Shown piece by piece: positions 37,401 through 51,584 of a DNA stretch of 64,000 nt. The stretch is taken from contig OX352774.1 in assembly GCA_947095535.1 (NCBI GenBank), positions 169,382,200 through 169,446,199 on the forward strand. The letters are read 5' to 3'. Numbering within the stretch: the stretch's first letter is position 1; the number at the start of each line of letters is the position of its first letter. The notes under the pieces were generated by a model. That model saw only the letters and a program-made list of their open reading frames with translations, had not been told where the DNA came from and ran no database searches. The position numbers were made by a program, and so were the translations under genes. This stretch comes from Poecilobothrus nobilitatus. Its lineage: Eukaryota > Arthropoda > Insecta > Diptera > Dolichopodidae.

Positions 37401-38363
37401 TATAATAAAAAATGATTTTATATAAGTAAAAAATATTAGAGCACATTTCATAGAAAATGAAAACTTAAATACTACGAAGAAAAGTATTAGATTGGCTATT
37501 AAATTATTAAATTTTATAGAGAATATATCGTTAGAGATATAATTTTTAATACTTCTATTTAGAATTCTGATATTTTAATTTTTAATTGTTTTAATTTTTT
37601 TTTTTATAATTTAGTTTTAAATTAAAATTTTAATATTTTAACAAAGTTTTGATATTTAATGGAGTTAATGTTTGTATTGAAATAATACAAAATATTGTTT
37701 AAGCTTTTCACAACATATTTTATCGTTATATAACACACATAATATATTATAATATATTTAAAATTATTGAAATTATGGGAGAATAATTACAAAAAAGTTA
37801 AAATAACTTTAAAATCAAAAATTAATTTTATAAATTTAAAATATACATTTTTCAGATTCAATCTGAACAATTACAGATTTAAAACTAGATTAAAAAAAAA
37901 AAAAAAATCTTAATTTAAGTTGAATTTTAATTTGAATTTTTAAAACTAGAAAAATAAAATAAATATGTACCTATACTTTTAAATTGTTAACTCAAAATTC
38001 ACCGCATTGCAATTCAAATTTCGGAACAAGCTCTTTTCGTTAAATTCATTAAAAAAAAAACAAATGTAGTAATTTTATATTTAATTAGAAATTCATATAA
38101 TTTTGTTTTTAATTCGTAATGCACTTGTTAAAAAGAGACAGCATTAATTTTTATAATATTTCTTGTAAAGCCATCGTACGAAATCCAAAATCTGTTCTTT
38201 TTTTTATTACGGGATTGGAGATGATATGACGCTGAAAGGTTATTTTTAATAATTATTAAATAATATTTTGAAATGTAAAAAATTTAAATATAAATACATA
38301 TATATATTTTAGATAATATTTCTAGAGATTTTTACATAAATTTTGAAAAAAAAAAAACAATAA
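34433..38363. other. AT-rich non-coding DNA
   Basis: No gene. A (TA)n microsatellite is at about 35789-35811. There are numerous poly-A/T runs of 12-20 nt, for example near 36110, 36980 and 37240. Confidence 0.65.
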
Positions 38364-38507
38364 AATGGCTGAGTGGAAGTGTGGGTACGAATCCCACACA
38401 CGTTGTGAGAATAATTCCCCCTTACGACATTTGCGGCCACGCTTGAAAAAGGAAGACTGCGTAATGTTCTTGTTACATTTATGCGACAAGGGAATAAACC
38501 AAAAAAT
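38364..38507 (+). repeat. tRNA-derived SINE with internal deletion
   Basis: ATGGCTGAGTGG (A-box) is followed after only a few bases by GTGTGGGTACGAATCCCAC (B-box), then TTCCCCCTTACGACATTTGC and GGCCACGCTTG, ending TTTATGCGACAAGGGAAT. Compared with 34246-34432, the segment between the two promoter boxes is deleted. It confirms SINE insertions in both orientations. Confidence 0.75.
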
Positions 38508-41500
38508 AGAGTAAATTAGGGTAAAATCCAGGAAAAAAACAATCCAAATGCGTCAAAAGCTAAACTACAAAAATATCAAAAGCCCGTACTTTTTTGTTCA
38601 GATATACATTATTTAGGACAATTACATTTTTGGAGGCTTGTTGTTATAATATTGGCTACAAAATCAGTATTTTAATATAATATCAGTGTTCCAATGTTTG
38701 TTTACCGGGAATTTTGAAGCGGCAACCTCCCCAATTTTGATCACTCTGTTATGGAAATATGTATGTAACAAAAAGAATTAGGAGCGATTTTATAGTTGAT
38801 TACAAAATCAGGGTTTCATAATTTGTTTAGCTGTAGATTTCACTGTAATAAATGCCTACATCAAAATTAAATTCCATATTTAATTTAATTTATATTTATT
38901 TAAATTTTTTTTTAAAAAAACACGAAAACTAAAGAATTTTTGCCAAACTTAAGCGTATTTCAGAAAAGAAAGATAGAACTGATAAACAGAAGTTCTTAAA
39001 ATCAATTACAATTCATAATTTCCTTGCATAAAAAATTTTAAGTTTATACATTTTTTTCTTTATTATTATAAGATTTTTTAATTATGTTAAATTATGAAAA
39101 TTATTTTATTTGATTTATAATAAATTAAGTTTACCTAAACCTAGGGGTGCTATTAGAATATTGTCTATTATTTTGATTTTAATTGCTGTATTATTTTGAA
39201 TAAGTTTGGATTTTGACCTATTTGAATTTCAAAAGTTTGGATTTTTATGCTTTTGGATTTTGAAAGTTTGAATTTTAATGTTTGGATTTTAAAAGTTAGA
39301 TTTTAAAATTGGACTCTCTTCAGTTATTTACAAATTTAATGGAGAAAAATACAAAAATATAATATATGTATGCTACGCAATTTAATTTAAAATCTTATTT
39401 TTTATAATTTAAAATCTTTAATTTAAAATCTGTTGTTCTCTAAAGATATAACATTATAAATTATAATCTATATTATATAATCTATACTATTTTCCATTTT
39501 AATACACCTAAATATACGCAATAAATGTATTTTTACATACAAATCAATTATATAACTCCAACTAAATTATATAATATTTAATAATATATAATTTTTATTA
39601 TTTTTAAAATTATTTTACAAATTTTTAATATAATATCCTAATAAAAATATTTTTAAATGTAATAAAAAGAAAATCATCTTTTTATCGTCCTGTACTCAAT
39701 CATATTGTAAAATACTTTTCTAAAGGACATACTTATAAAACAATTAAAATAAAATTGTTTTTCAAATACTACTTGTTGTCTGTTCTACAAATATTATTCT
39801 AAATTTGTTTTATAACATTTTCTGTAAAGTTTTCAAAACAAAAGAGATCAAAACCAAAACTTTCTTCGTTTTTCAAAAACGATATACCATTCAAATTTGT
39901 CCTGTCTTTTTTTTTTTTTTTTTAGTATTCAGGGTGTTATAAAAACAAAAAACAGAAAAATAAAAAGTTGTAAAACAATTTTAAGTTAACTTATTCTATC
40001 GTATCAAAATGAATCTTGTCAGTGTCATCATCAATGATTTTATGAAAAATTCAATTCATCTACTACCCAATTCACCACCCACATTATAATATATCAATCT
40101 ATTCTAATCTACAATGTATTTTAAATACCAAAAATGTTCAGGTGAAATTTTACATCATACCTTGGTTTTTTGAAATGTAAACATTGCATGATAGATAAAA
40201 TATCTGTAGATAAAAAGAAAAAAAAAATATTTTCAATTTATTGGTAATTCAATCACGTTTTTTTACCTAGATTTATCACTAGATTTTTGTAACTTTTTTT
40301 TTTAAATTGGCTTAAGGGACTTTGAAAACTACAAAAACAAAAACTTTTCGTGTTTTATTTGTTTCTATTCAAACAAAAAAAAAATAAACTTTACTAAACT
40401 GAATGTTTATTATTTGCCGAGAGTGTTATCTGAAAAAGAAGTGGTGTGTGTATAAAAAAACCACAAAATAAAAATGTATTCAAATTAAAAAAAAAAACAA
40501 ACACAATAATGATACCTTACGAATAAAATGTACAAAAATCTACAGGTACAACAAAGTAAAATGAAAAAAAAAAAATTCTATCTTACTTTCTTTATAAGAC
40601 CTCCTTCTGCAGTAGATTAAAAGTTTTGGAAAGAGATTTAAGATCGTAAAGAAAAGTTATGAACGAGATATTTGTTTTTTTTTTATATTTTTATTTTTTT
40701 TTTTTTTAACATTTTTTGCATTAATTATAAGATCAAAATTCTCGATGAACTGTAAGAGCTTTGTTAAAGATTTTTATTTTTTTTTCTCTCACTGTTTTAT
40801 TGTGTTTGTTGTTTTGTTTTAAATCCAGCAGTAAAATCTTAACAACTTTCAACTTAAAGGATTAAATCATTTGAAAAAAAAAAAAAAATTATGATGAAAA
40901 TAAGAAATATCTGTTTGAGTTGCTATGACAGTTTATTGTATGTTAGTATAATATTATATATATTTGTGTGGTTGTTTTTTTATTTAAAAAAATCCTTGTA
41001 AATGTTTATACAATGCCATTTTTACATGCATAACTAACATAACATGGATAAGTTGATTTAAAATAGAACATAATTTAACTTAAAAGAATTTTTAATTTTA
41101 TTTTACAAACTAAAATGTTATTTACGTGTCGACATAAATGAAGTGATCTTAATCCTTGCCTTATTATCATTAAAATTTTGTTTTTTAAGTTTTACTCAAA
41201 CTTTGATAAGATACATAACAAAGTAAATATTTATATATATATATATTTATTTTTAATCAAGCTATAAAATTAAATTTACTGCAAGATGAAAAACAATTTT
41301 TGTTTTTTTTTTAATAAAGTAATCATCACATATAGAAGAAGTGATCAAGTAGAATAATTTATTAGTACTGCATCTTAAAGCACACATTTATTACTGTTTC
41401 TGGAATAGTATATAGTATTATATGTAAAACATGTTGATTTATTCTAATTTTACTTTAAGTTGCATATTATAGGTACATACCTACTATCTACTGATTTTCT

Positions 41501-43055
41501 TAATATTCATTATTTTTTTGTAATTAACCTTTAAACAATAGATACTTAAGCTTTGCATATAAAATCAAATTTTACATTTCTCAGTATATTACTGAATTTC
41601 GATATAGTATCAACCATAGTAAAACACCGCGAAAAATTTAATAATAATTTAGTTTTAATAAAGATATTAGTTTTTATTAAGTACTGAATATCATCTAATA
41701 ACTTTAATATGTTAAATCTTTCGAATTATGCTCTAAATTATTTTCTACTTTTATAATCTAATTACTGAATTAATCCAATTAAAGATAATAAGCAAATTAT
41801 GTACGTTAAAAAAAAAAAAAAAAAATCAGGTTATAAATTTTATTCCTAGAGGGTTGGTTTTATTATATATTACTTGTATGAACACAGTACAGATAAATTA
41901 AATCTAATAAACATGAATTCTTTTTTTTTTTTTTTTGTTTTTCTTTTCATTTGCTATAATTTGACCTAATATTAATATATAGTACCAATATTTCGGGTCT
42001 ATGAAAATTTATATATAAAATATAATAGTCATATGATATATTATATTAAATATTTTTAAATATGCATATATAAATATAACTCGAATTTAAAATTGATTTA
42101 TTGTATCATATTTATAAAATACATATATAAAATGTACCTTTTTTTTTATGTGATATAAACATTCAGAAGTATATTTAGGGGCCATATATTATATAATTCT
42201 TAATTTTTGTTCTATTTTATGTGTTTATTAATAACATTTATATATAATTTAAACTGTATAAATTTTTCAGTATAAAAACGACCAATACATTTATCGAAAT
42301 ATTATTTTATATATATTGATATATATTTGTTTTTTTTTTTTTACTAATGCAGCAGAATGCAGAAAAGTCATACTATGTTTTAATATCATTCCTAGAAGGC
42401 ATACAAATAAAACAAAAAATGCAGGAATCCTATATCATAATCAATTTAATATGAAAGATAATAAGGGCAAAAATATGATTTTGAAAATTATATCTTTCAT
42501 ATAATAATTTTTATAAAATTATTTAAATTGCAATGCTATTTCTAAAATTTATTATTAGAAAAAAAACAAAAAAAAAAACGTAGAAGAGAATTTTACTAAA
42601 GGAAGTTAAATATACATAATACATTGTATATATATTTAAGGATTATGGTTAAAATTTTAAATTGATCAGTTAAAAGAAAAAAAAAATCCTTTTAAAATTG
42701 AATATCATATTTATATTTTTAATAATTTAATTAAAATTTTATAAATATATATAAAATATTGACTTAAATTCATATAGTGTCAAATTATAATATTGATTGT
42801 TTATTCAAGTAAAACGTATACAATTTGTCTTTCAAATTTCATATAAATTATAAATTTAAATATGTATAGATAAATATTATTTTCCTAAATCTTAGTTTGT
42901 TAATATTCATTTTTTTTTAGTAAGATAATGGCAGTTATTAAATCACTAGTGTGCTAATTAATAACTACAATTAACTTAGTAAAAAAAAAAATGAATATGG
43001 TTTTAAAGTAGAAAAAATTAGCAAATTTAAAAGTAAAATTACAAATTATTCATGT
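38508..43055. other. AT-rich non-coding DNA
   Basis: No gene recognised. 39210-39305 contains a degenerate reiteration of AAGTTTGGATTTTGA. The rest is low complexity. The ORF at 42316-42504 has no domain pattern. Confidence 0.6.
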
Positions 43056-43059
43056 TTGA

Positions 43060-43660
43060 CAGTTATAAAAACTTGGTAATAAATTGGCACCCAAAGAAAT
43101 TTTGCAATTCTGTTCTAGGTTGGTATAATCTCCTCAATAACACATCTTTTTGTAAAAAAATATTAGTAAAAGCGACCTCATCCGTACTAGCCACTCGTAT
43201 TGAATTATTTCCATCGCCATTAAATTAGATCCATAATTTTCACCTAATATTTTTTAACGATTTTAAACTTAAACGAATTAAACCAACCGAACTTACAATG
43301 CATCTTCCACCACGATAACCGACAAAATATCAACCATGAGTTGTTCTGTCGCCACGTAAAGTCTAATACTTTCGTACAATTGTCAATAAATTCGACATAC
43401 CTAAACATGCTTCTGTGATGACAAAGTGTCTCAAAACTTTTGTTGTGTTGTTAATCTTAATAAATTCTCGCATGTCAATGACATCTTTTATTAAAAGCTT
43501 TAATAATTCTTCTCGCCGGCATACTCCTGCTACTCTAAATATCATTAAAACCTAAAAAAATTGACAGCTAATCTTTGCCATCGTATTTCATCAATTGCTG
43601 GAATAGGAAATAGGAAAAATCTGGTGTGCAACATGTTGGTAAATGATGATTAACGCATAC
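43060..43660 (-). pseudogene. Decayed Crypton-like tyrosine recombinase
   Basis: On the minus strand the segment 43545-43363 gives MIFRVAGVCRREELLKL, LIKDVIDMREF and a VLRHFVITEA strand. The F-G-V-A-G-x-C-R-R-x-E-L-x-x-L pattern is the first catalytic-arginine box of tyrosine recombinases, in the form found in animal Crypton-derived proteins. Just before it, in another frame, IFSYFLFQQLMKYDGK fits the preceding helix. Just after it, in a shifted frame, YFVGYRGGRCIVSSVGLIRL fits the next segment of that family. Frameshifts and stops separate the pieces. I could not find the H-x-x-R box or the nucleophile tyrosine with confidence. The enzyme would have catalysed strand exchange at element ends; this copy is inactive. 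Edges are approximate. Confidence 0.6.
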
Positions 43661-43740
43661 AATTTGCCAAATTCACATTATTTTACCTATTTATATACCT
43701 ATATATATACCTATTTATATATTCGCTACAGGTTTTTTTT

Positions 43741-44534
43741 AGCACATTTTCAAAACATTTTGAAAAAATGTGCTTATTAGTTTCACTCTGTCCGTCTGCC
43801 TGTTCGTCCGTCCGTTTGTCTAAGTGTTTACAAAACTTCTACACCGTTTCAAATAGAACAATGAAATATTAACTACGGATAGGCATTGCCAAAAAACTAA
43901 TTTTGTGGAACAATTTTTTTCTCTAGCCCCAACCGTTACGGAGCTACAGCCCTACAAAGTTCAAAAAAGCCCTATTTTTAAATTGTTATAACATAGGTCC
44001 TATAAGGCATATTTTCAATCTCGAAACGCCCCCAATAGCTGGTTTTATAAACTTTATAAATGTATATAAAATAAATATGTGGCTTTTCTGTGTGGTATTT
44101 TAATATACCGTTATGTGAAACACAATTTTTACAAAAATTTGGACCCCTTCTATCTTTCAAATGGTGTAACTTAGAAGTTTGTAATTTTGGGAGCAGTTAG
44201 ATCTTTGTAAATTAGTATGAGTCATTTCAGGAAATATTTATGTGTCGTTCCCCGTTTAACAGCTGTAAGGGGTCAAAAGCTGAAAATTCTCAATTTTTAA
44301 ACACTTGTAACATTGGCACCTGTCCAAATGTTTTTGAAGTATTATACAAAAATTAAAGCTCCTTCATTCTATTTTTGTTTGTGTTAATAATTTTTCTTAA
44401 TAATATAGGGTTACCTTATAGTTGATGAAAGTGCGATTTGATTTTTCTCTTTTCTTACCAAAAAAAAACTTTCAATATATCTACTATTTAATCTAGGCTT
44501 ATTATGGAACATTTTTTGATTTTGAAAATGTGCT
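43741..44534 (+). mobile_element. 794-bp element with 15-bp terminal inverted repeats
   Basis: AGCACATTTTCAAAA (43741-43755) is matched perfectly by TTTTGAAAATGTGCT (44520-44534). The 5' end also folds back on itself (AGCACATTTT with AAAATGTGCT at 43765-43774). It contains the GTCCGTCTGCCTGTTCGTCC tract, GAGCTACAGCCCTACAAAG, CCGTTATGTGAAACACAA and GTAAGGGGTCAAAAGCTG. Both flanks are T-runs, so a target-site duplication cannot be told from poly-T. It has no ORF beyond a 60-codon antisense frame that I regard as incidental. Copies in reverse orientation lie at 4456-5587 and 30055-30838. The interior is shared with 58594-59545 and 63075-63966, whose ends differ. Confidence 0.7.
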
Positions 44535-44545
44535 TTTTTGAAAAC

Positions 44546-47500
44546 CCTTGGTGTTTTCCACTACTTGCTTTTTTATTGTCTCAATTTGCTTAGATTAAGC
44601 AACACACTAACTTTATATATTTTATTTAGAAATAATTATTTAATTTATTGATATTGAATTTATTTTGAAATTTTTAATTATTTGGTCCTTTATTGCATTG
44701 CTTTCCGATAGTTTGTATCATCTGTTATTAAAAGTTAATTTTTGGAAGAATATGTAGTCCAATACAAATTACGTATTTATTTATTATTTTTTTTTTAATG
44801 GGAAAGAATTAATCTCATAACTACAATACAAATCCAAATAATTAAAATTCAGAATTTTCATAATTTTATTTAAAATTAAACTTTTATTCAATTTCTATCT
44901 GAATACAACTCTTAAAATAACACTTTTTTTTTTAATTTTTTCTATAAATAACTGCTTTTTTTATTTTACTTTTTATTTTGTAATTTTGTAATTTAAACTT
45001 TAATTATTTTGAAAATAAAATGCCTTTTTTTTATTTAATTACTTTTATTTTTATCTAATAAAATTTCATTATAACACTTACGGTGTGAAAAATGCCTATA
45101 ACAAAAATAAAAAAATAAAAAAAAAGAAATTTTTTATTGTTTTTAAAAACCGATATATATGACCGCAAATGAGAGGTTTAGCTGTAGGGCTATTTAAAAA
45201 ATTATTTTTTAATTATAATAATATTATAATATTACAAATAATAATGCAAATCTATATTAAATATTACAATAAAAAAAAATGAATAATTCCGTTTTTCATT
45301 CATTTATTATTTAAAAATCGTTATTATAAAATAAAAAGTTTTGTAAATTTATATGTTTATGACAAAATTTAGGATTACAAGTTTAGAAAAATTGTGCAAA
45401 TATTCTAAATAATTTACAGAGCAATAAGATTTTAAAGAATTGTATGGCTAACTAAGGAGTACGCTCCTGGAAAGTACTTTTTTGAACAGTCCCCAACCTT
45501 GTTGGACAACCTTGGAAATCAGTGTTACTATAAGTATTTTTACAACAATACAGAAATAGGAATATTTCTGAAATGAAAAGTAGTATAAACTATGGTTAAT
45601 GTCTTGAATAACGCCGAATTTAATTGTCTACTATAGTCTATACTAGGAACAACATTTGTTCAATTAGCGCACCCATAAGTGTCAAATTTGAAGTTAAATA
45701 TCTTTTGTTATTGTGTTTTTGACTGTTATTTTGTGACAGATAACGGCCCTAACTAAAATAAAAGGTTTCTAGAATATGTTGACAATTTATGTTTTTGATT
45801 TCACTATAATATTAATCAAAATTTTTGTGATTTCGAAGATTTTTACAGATGAAACGTTAATTTTAATTTGTAATTTACTATACGTTATACGAATTCAAAA
45901 TACATTAATATTTAAAGTCTATAACTTTTAATTTATGAAACATATTAGTAAAATATACAAAACTACAGGAAACTCCTAGGTGAATTGCACTAACTTGCTG
46001 TTTATTTAAAACTGAAGTAAAACCGCTCTAATTTGGAATCTGTTGAACACTGAAACAAAAAAATGTTCAAAGTTATATATAATTATGTATCTATATATAT
46101 TTTACATATATGCTCTTGAAAGTGATGTGTAGAACAAGCCATAGGTCCTTATTATTTTAAATCTAGACTCAGAAAGATAAAAGCGGTATTTAAATATCTG
46201 GACATGTTATTTCAATTATTGATTGCATATGGCAGTCGTCTTAAAAATTGATTCCTGATTAAATTGAGGGGCAACCCTGGAACGTTCGACATATCTACAG
46301 GTATTCTTGGAACGAAATGTTTTATACTCTTTACTGTTCCAATTGAAATTTTAGTTTTTTTTTTGCGTTTCTTTGAAAATCTGTAATAGCTAATATATTT
46401 CGTTTCAGATTTTTACTCTATCAAATTACATTTTATAAGAAACTAATAAATTTAGTTAGCTAGGGCTGATTTTTTTTATCTACTTTAAAAAACCGTTTTA
46501 ATTAAAGCAGAATGTTAAAGCAAAACCTTTTAAAAGCGTCCGTTTTTCAAAACCTGTTAAACACGCGACAGGTTTTAAGAGTTAATAACAAAGTTTTACA
46601 ATATGTATTTAATTATCGTATGAATCAAATGCAAAATGTTCTTTAGCGAGGTTCTGTAATTTTCTGTAATGTAATTTTTTATTCCCAATATTTTCTTTTT
46701 GCAAATAATTATAAAGTTAATTTGAATATATTCTAATATAGATTAAAAATAATTGTTAATAAATGGTTAGACTCTCGAAACATCATTTACCTGTAACACT
46801 TGTCATATAAAATTTTATTATAATCACTGACACCTAAATTATTTATCCATTTTTAATATTATACAACTTCAAAATATACAGAATTTATAAAATTTTAAAG
46901 AATTGTTATTTGGAAGAATTTTTAAATTCAAAACTCCCATCAACAAAAATTTATTTTATATTAATTTACAATATCTAATATAAAAATTTCTGAATTTTCC
47001 ATATCTATTAACAAACCATTCCAAACATCAAAAGATTCACAATTATTATAATTATATAATATTTCTAAAATACATATAAAAAATAAAATGTTTTTCAAAA
47101 ATTAGATTACAGGACTTTTTAAGATCATAAATTTTCTTTCAACATTCAAAAGCCATAACCAGTGAAACTTCATTCTAACCACAGTTATTTTGGTGTTATA
47201 TTTTTATTATAGGTTGTCTTGTTTTCTTTAATCAAAATATCATTTCTGACTCTAATAACATCCCAATTTCATATATGTATATAAAAGTCAATTTTTAAAA
47301 AATATAAACAAAAAAGCTTCTACATATAACCCCATATTCTTACCAACCATCATCCATTAAAATATTATCCTTATTGATATTATCCTTGATTATTATATAA
47401 ATAAAAGTATATTTTATTTTAGCTGTCAAGTTAAAAATATATAGACAAAAAAGAAAAATGGAGAAAAGAAAAAAACAACAATTATTAACGCGTGATTCTG

Positions 47501-50500
47501 TTCTATATATTTCTATATACGTATATTATATAGATACATATACCCATTTATTTTTATCATGTTCATGTTTGGATCTGGATCTCTATACATATAAATGTTT
47601 ATATATACGAATTAAAGTATATAGCTATTATCCTAGTAAAGTGCTAGTATAGGCCTTTTGCAATGAATATTGGAACGTAAATTTTATTTTAATGGTAACG
47701 AAAATCTTCTAAAATGTTTTTTTAAGCTGCGGTAAAGACTTTTTTGTTGGTTGTTTTTTTTTCTCTCGTTTTACACAAAACACAGAGTGATTTATCGGCA
47801 TTAATAACTTTTTAAATCGCCAAGGAATCGACTTTACACTTGGCAGCGAGTGTACAGTTACAAGGACATAGCATTAAATTTAATTCTTATGTATTTGTTA
47901 AGTTAAAAGTGGCTACAGTATAGATTTTTATATTACTTTTTTATTGTGGAAATTCTGGTATATGTCTTTCTGTTTTAATGTGCTTTTTTGTTTTTTGTTT
48001 TGTTTTAATAACTAACGAATCTTCCATTCTTTTCCAAGTGAGTATTGGTTTCATCAAGGGTATTTTAAAGTACAAAAAAAACTTTTCTTTGTTTTTTTAA
48101 ATCCACTTAATTTAGAGGGATTATTTGTTATATTGGTCATTTATTTAAAACAAATTTGTTTTGGTTTTTTTATTTTTGTAAGAATTTCGAAAACAATCTA
48201 AAATTGTTCTAATAGTGAATCTTATTAAATTTGGTCCTTATTTTTTTAAATGACTTTTTATTTTTCGAAAATTATAAAAAAAAAATTATGATGAATGTGT
48301 GACTATAAAAGAAAGAGTTAACTCAATAATATGATTTTAAAATTATAAATATGTTAAACTTAATTTAAAATTATTATTATATTTATTACAACAAAAAAAT
48401 CTTTAAATTATTTCTAATATTTTTTTTAATGATGAATAATCATTAATCTCTAATTTTGTAGTTGATTTTCAAACACATACAAAATATTCGCGACCTGTTT
48501 GTGATTTAAACTCATACTCTCCTTGTTAATAAGCCACTATCACCAAAGTATTGAAACACTTGCCAACTTGGTAACGTAAATATACATTGCAAATAAGAAA
48601 ACAATTATTCTTCTTATCTTGGGAAACTTCGACCGCAAAGCTTCACTAAAAATTACGCTTTTATTTTGTTACAGTTATAAATAGAAAATAATATTACTGT
48701 GTTCACTTCAATCTAGGTCTACTCTCTAAATCTTATTAGAGCCTTTTTCATAATATTTGTCCAAGTTTATATACATTTATGTATATTATATTTTAAAGTT
48801 AAGAAGGGGACGATACATCCAAATACATAGTTTATCCATTTCAAATTGATAAAATTAACCTCTTTAAAGAAATTATCAGATAAAAATTTAATTCTGAAGA
48901 GAATCACATGTCTACATAAAACTGTAACTAAATTTTCAGCAAAATTAAATTTTATTTAAATTTTCTAAAATTAAAAATAAAAAAACTGTTTACAAATGTT
49001 ACCTAATTAAAAAAAAAATCTCCTTTCCTTAAGATACAAGAACCTTTATCAAATTAGGTTAAAAAAAATGTCAAAACTTATACATTTTTTGCATTAATAA
49101 TTAAGAAAAAAAATTAAAAATAATAGAATAAACAAAATATTTTTTTGAGTAAAAACCAAAACAAAAAATTCCATCAAAATGAATTTATATCCTTTTCGAT
49201 TAAAAATTATATAGAAAACACATTAACATTTTATAAATTTGTTAATTTAAATAATGATGATCAAATATTTTGTGTTTTATTCTTTTTAATTTAACTTTAT
49301 CAACAATACAATGCAATAACAACACCAATGAAAAGAAAAGCACAACAAAGAAAAGCACAACACTAAAATTAAAATTTCATTAATTATTTTATATAAAATT
49401 TTAAATCAGTTTTCCATCTCTTTTTCTCTTATATTATTTCACGTCAACACAAACAAAACGCATATTTAAAAATTAAATCAATTAAGTTAAACAAAACAAC
49501 AAAAAATAAAAACTAAAATTGAAAACAAAAATTATTAAAGGACATAATTTTTAAGGATGAAATTTGGTTTTTTATTAATTTATTTTTTGCAAACTCTTTA
49601 AAAAATTTTATCTCCAATATTCTGAGTATATTATTATCCTTGCAATATCCTAAGAAACATTCTGACTAAATATTTTTTTTTTAAATATATATGTACAAAT
49701 ATATGTAACGGATCGTCTTCTTAATTTAAATACAATAAGATAAGAAGAAAAATAAGGGTGTTGGTCCTGTCTTTTCTTATATTTCTTTTTTGGAGCCACA
49801 AAAATTTTCTTTTTTTTTTTACACGAATATACATTACTAGTCAATAATAGTGTCTGTACAGATTACATTCAGCAGGATAATAACAATTCACCAAAGACAA
49901 AGCAAACAAACAAACAAATTAAGCAACAACAACACACTAATAGCAGTAAAAAAAATAAAAAAAAAATGTAAGAAAAGAACCCTAAAACAACACAATCATG
50001 TTATAAACCATGTCTAATTTGTAAATAAACTTAAATTCGTTGTTCATTATTGTTCCAGTTTTTAAACAGAAATTCAATTAATTTTTTTTTTTTTTGTCTT
50101 TTTCCTTTTTTGTTTTCTGTTTTTTCTTTTCTCTTTTTTTGTATTTATTATTGTTATTATATTTTCTTTTGGTTAAGGATTTACAAGGATTCACAAAAGA
50201 ATTTTATATCTTATCTTTTCTTTTTGGTGGTATTTCATTGAATCTTATAGAAAATGGATAGAGAATGTGGTATATTATATATTATATAATATAATATAGA
50301 AATGAGTAGTTGAGTAGTAAATGTGCTGTACTATTGCTCATTTAATGTTGTTTAAATTTTTCCAACAAAAAAAAGAAGTGAAATATATTTAGAAAGATTG
50401 TGTGACAGGGCTGTTTAACTACAAAATTTTGTTAGCTTTATTTTAGATTATTTTAGTATTATATTTGTAAAAAATTTATTTACAGAAAAAGATTTTTGGC

Positions 50501-50704
50501 TTTAATCGAACTAAAATTAAACTGTTGGTTCAATCCCAAATCATTTATTTATTTATTTATATTAATATTACATACATAAATGGTATGCAATATTATTGAA
50601 CCATCGGCTACCAAGGCCATTATACGTTTTTATACTATTATTAAATTATTAAAAATACTAATATTATTTATTTTGTTTATATTATATACTATATATTTAC
50701 ATTA
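44546..50704. other. Non-coding DNA, mostly AT-rich
   Basis: No gene found. 45440-46560 has a more balanced composition (for example GTTGGACAACCTTGG and GAGGGGCAACCCTGG) and may be an old repeat, but I cannot assign it. A weak resemblance to the SINE promoter half occurs near 48500-48560 (GATTTAAACTCATACTCTCC, AAGCCACTATCACC). ORFs at 47458-47652, 49650-49844 and 50050-50241 are low-complexity. Confidence 0.55.
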
Positions 50705-50709
50705 TATTT

Positions 50710-50795
50710 AGTCGTAAGGGGGGTATGTAAAGAAAAAAACACTTACTACCTGTGCAGGGATCGTACCCACACTCCTTCGGTTAATACGCCACACG
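50710..50795 (-). repeat. tRNA-derived SINE, partial copy
   Basis: Reading the minus strand, GGAGTGTGGGTACGATCCC (B-box region) leads into a shortened CCCCCCTTACGAC segment. Neither the A-box half nor the 3' tail is recognisable. It lies about 0.8 kb from the larger copy at 51585. Confidence 0.55.
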
Positions 50796-51584
50796 CCAAA
50801 AAATCCCAAATCAAAAAAAAAAAGAAACAACATCTAAAACAATAAAATTGTATACTTTACGGAAATTATAATATTTCCTCTAATAATACCAAAATCTTAA
50901 AATGAGTAATTATAATATGTTAACTACCTCTGACCGTAAAGGTTTCACAATAAGGAGTTTTTTAAAAACAAAACAATAAAGTGTATAACAATAAAAACCG
51001 CTTTATTTAGCTCGCGATTTTTTGTTGTTGTTCTGATTTGTTTTTATTTTTTTATTATTAAACAATGATACAACCTATTGTGCAAACAGATTTTTTAATA
51101 AGAAATACTTGAGGAAAATAATTTAACTGGATAGATAGATAGAACTTTTAAAAGATTTTCATTTCCGCGTTTTGTACATTTAATTAAGAGGAAATTCTTC
51201 AATATTGTTTCGTTTATTTGTTTATTTTAAGGTTTTTGATACCAAGGACATGAAGAAGGATGTTTGTTATTATCTCTAATAAATATTTAAAATTATTTCG
51301 TTGTGAAAGAATTTCTTTACCGAAAAGTCAGTGAAATTATATTTTTGTCGACAAGTTAAATCTTAAATTGCATTTGTAAAATGACGCAAATTTGGTTCAA
51401 AGAAAAAAAAAAATCGTTCAAAGTAGGAAATCATAGCAATATTTCTTAATAGTAATCGTTATAAAATGTATTTGATAGCAATGCAATATTTAAAATATTC
51501 TGTTAATCTCATAACAACGGATAATTTAATTGGAAAATGAAAGGAAAACAAAGTAAAAAAAAACATTCTTTCTTAAATTTTGAT

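Noticed and set aside
38364..38400. Possible tRNA gene (A-box and B-box close together)
   Set aside because: The spacing is too short for a tRNA, the acceptor stem is missing, and the sequence continues into the shared SINE body.
45440..46560. Possible gene or transposon in a more balanced stretch
   Set aside because: No frame gives a recognisable motif. GGACAACCTTGG and GGCAACCCTGG are similar words but do not form a consistent inverted or direct repeat by eye.
48490..48560. Possible seventh SINE copy
   Set aside because: Only a short, weak resemblance to the A/B-box half (AAGCCACTATCACC) without the diagnostic CGTAAG core. Not enough to call.
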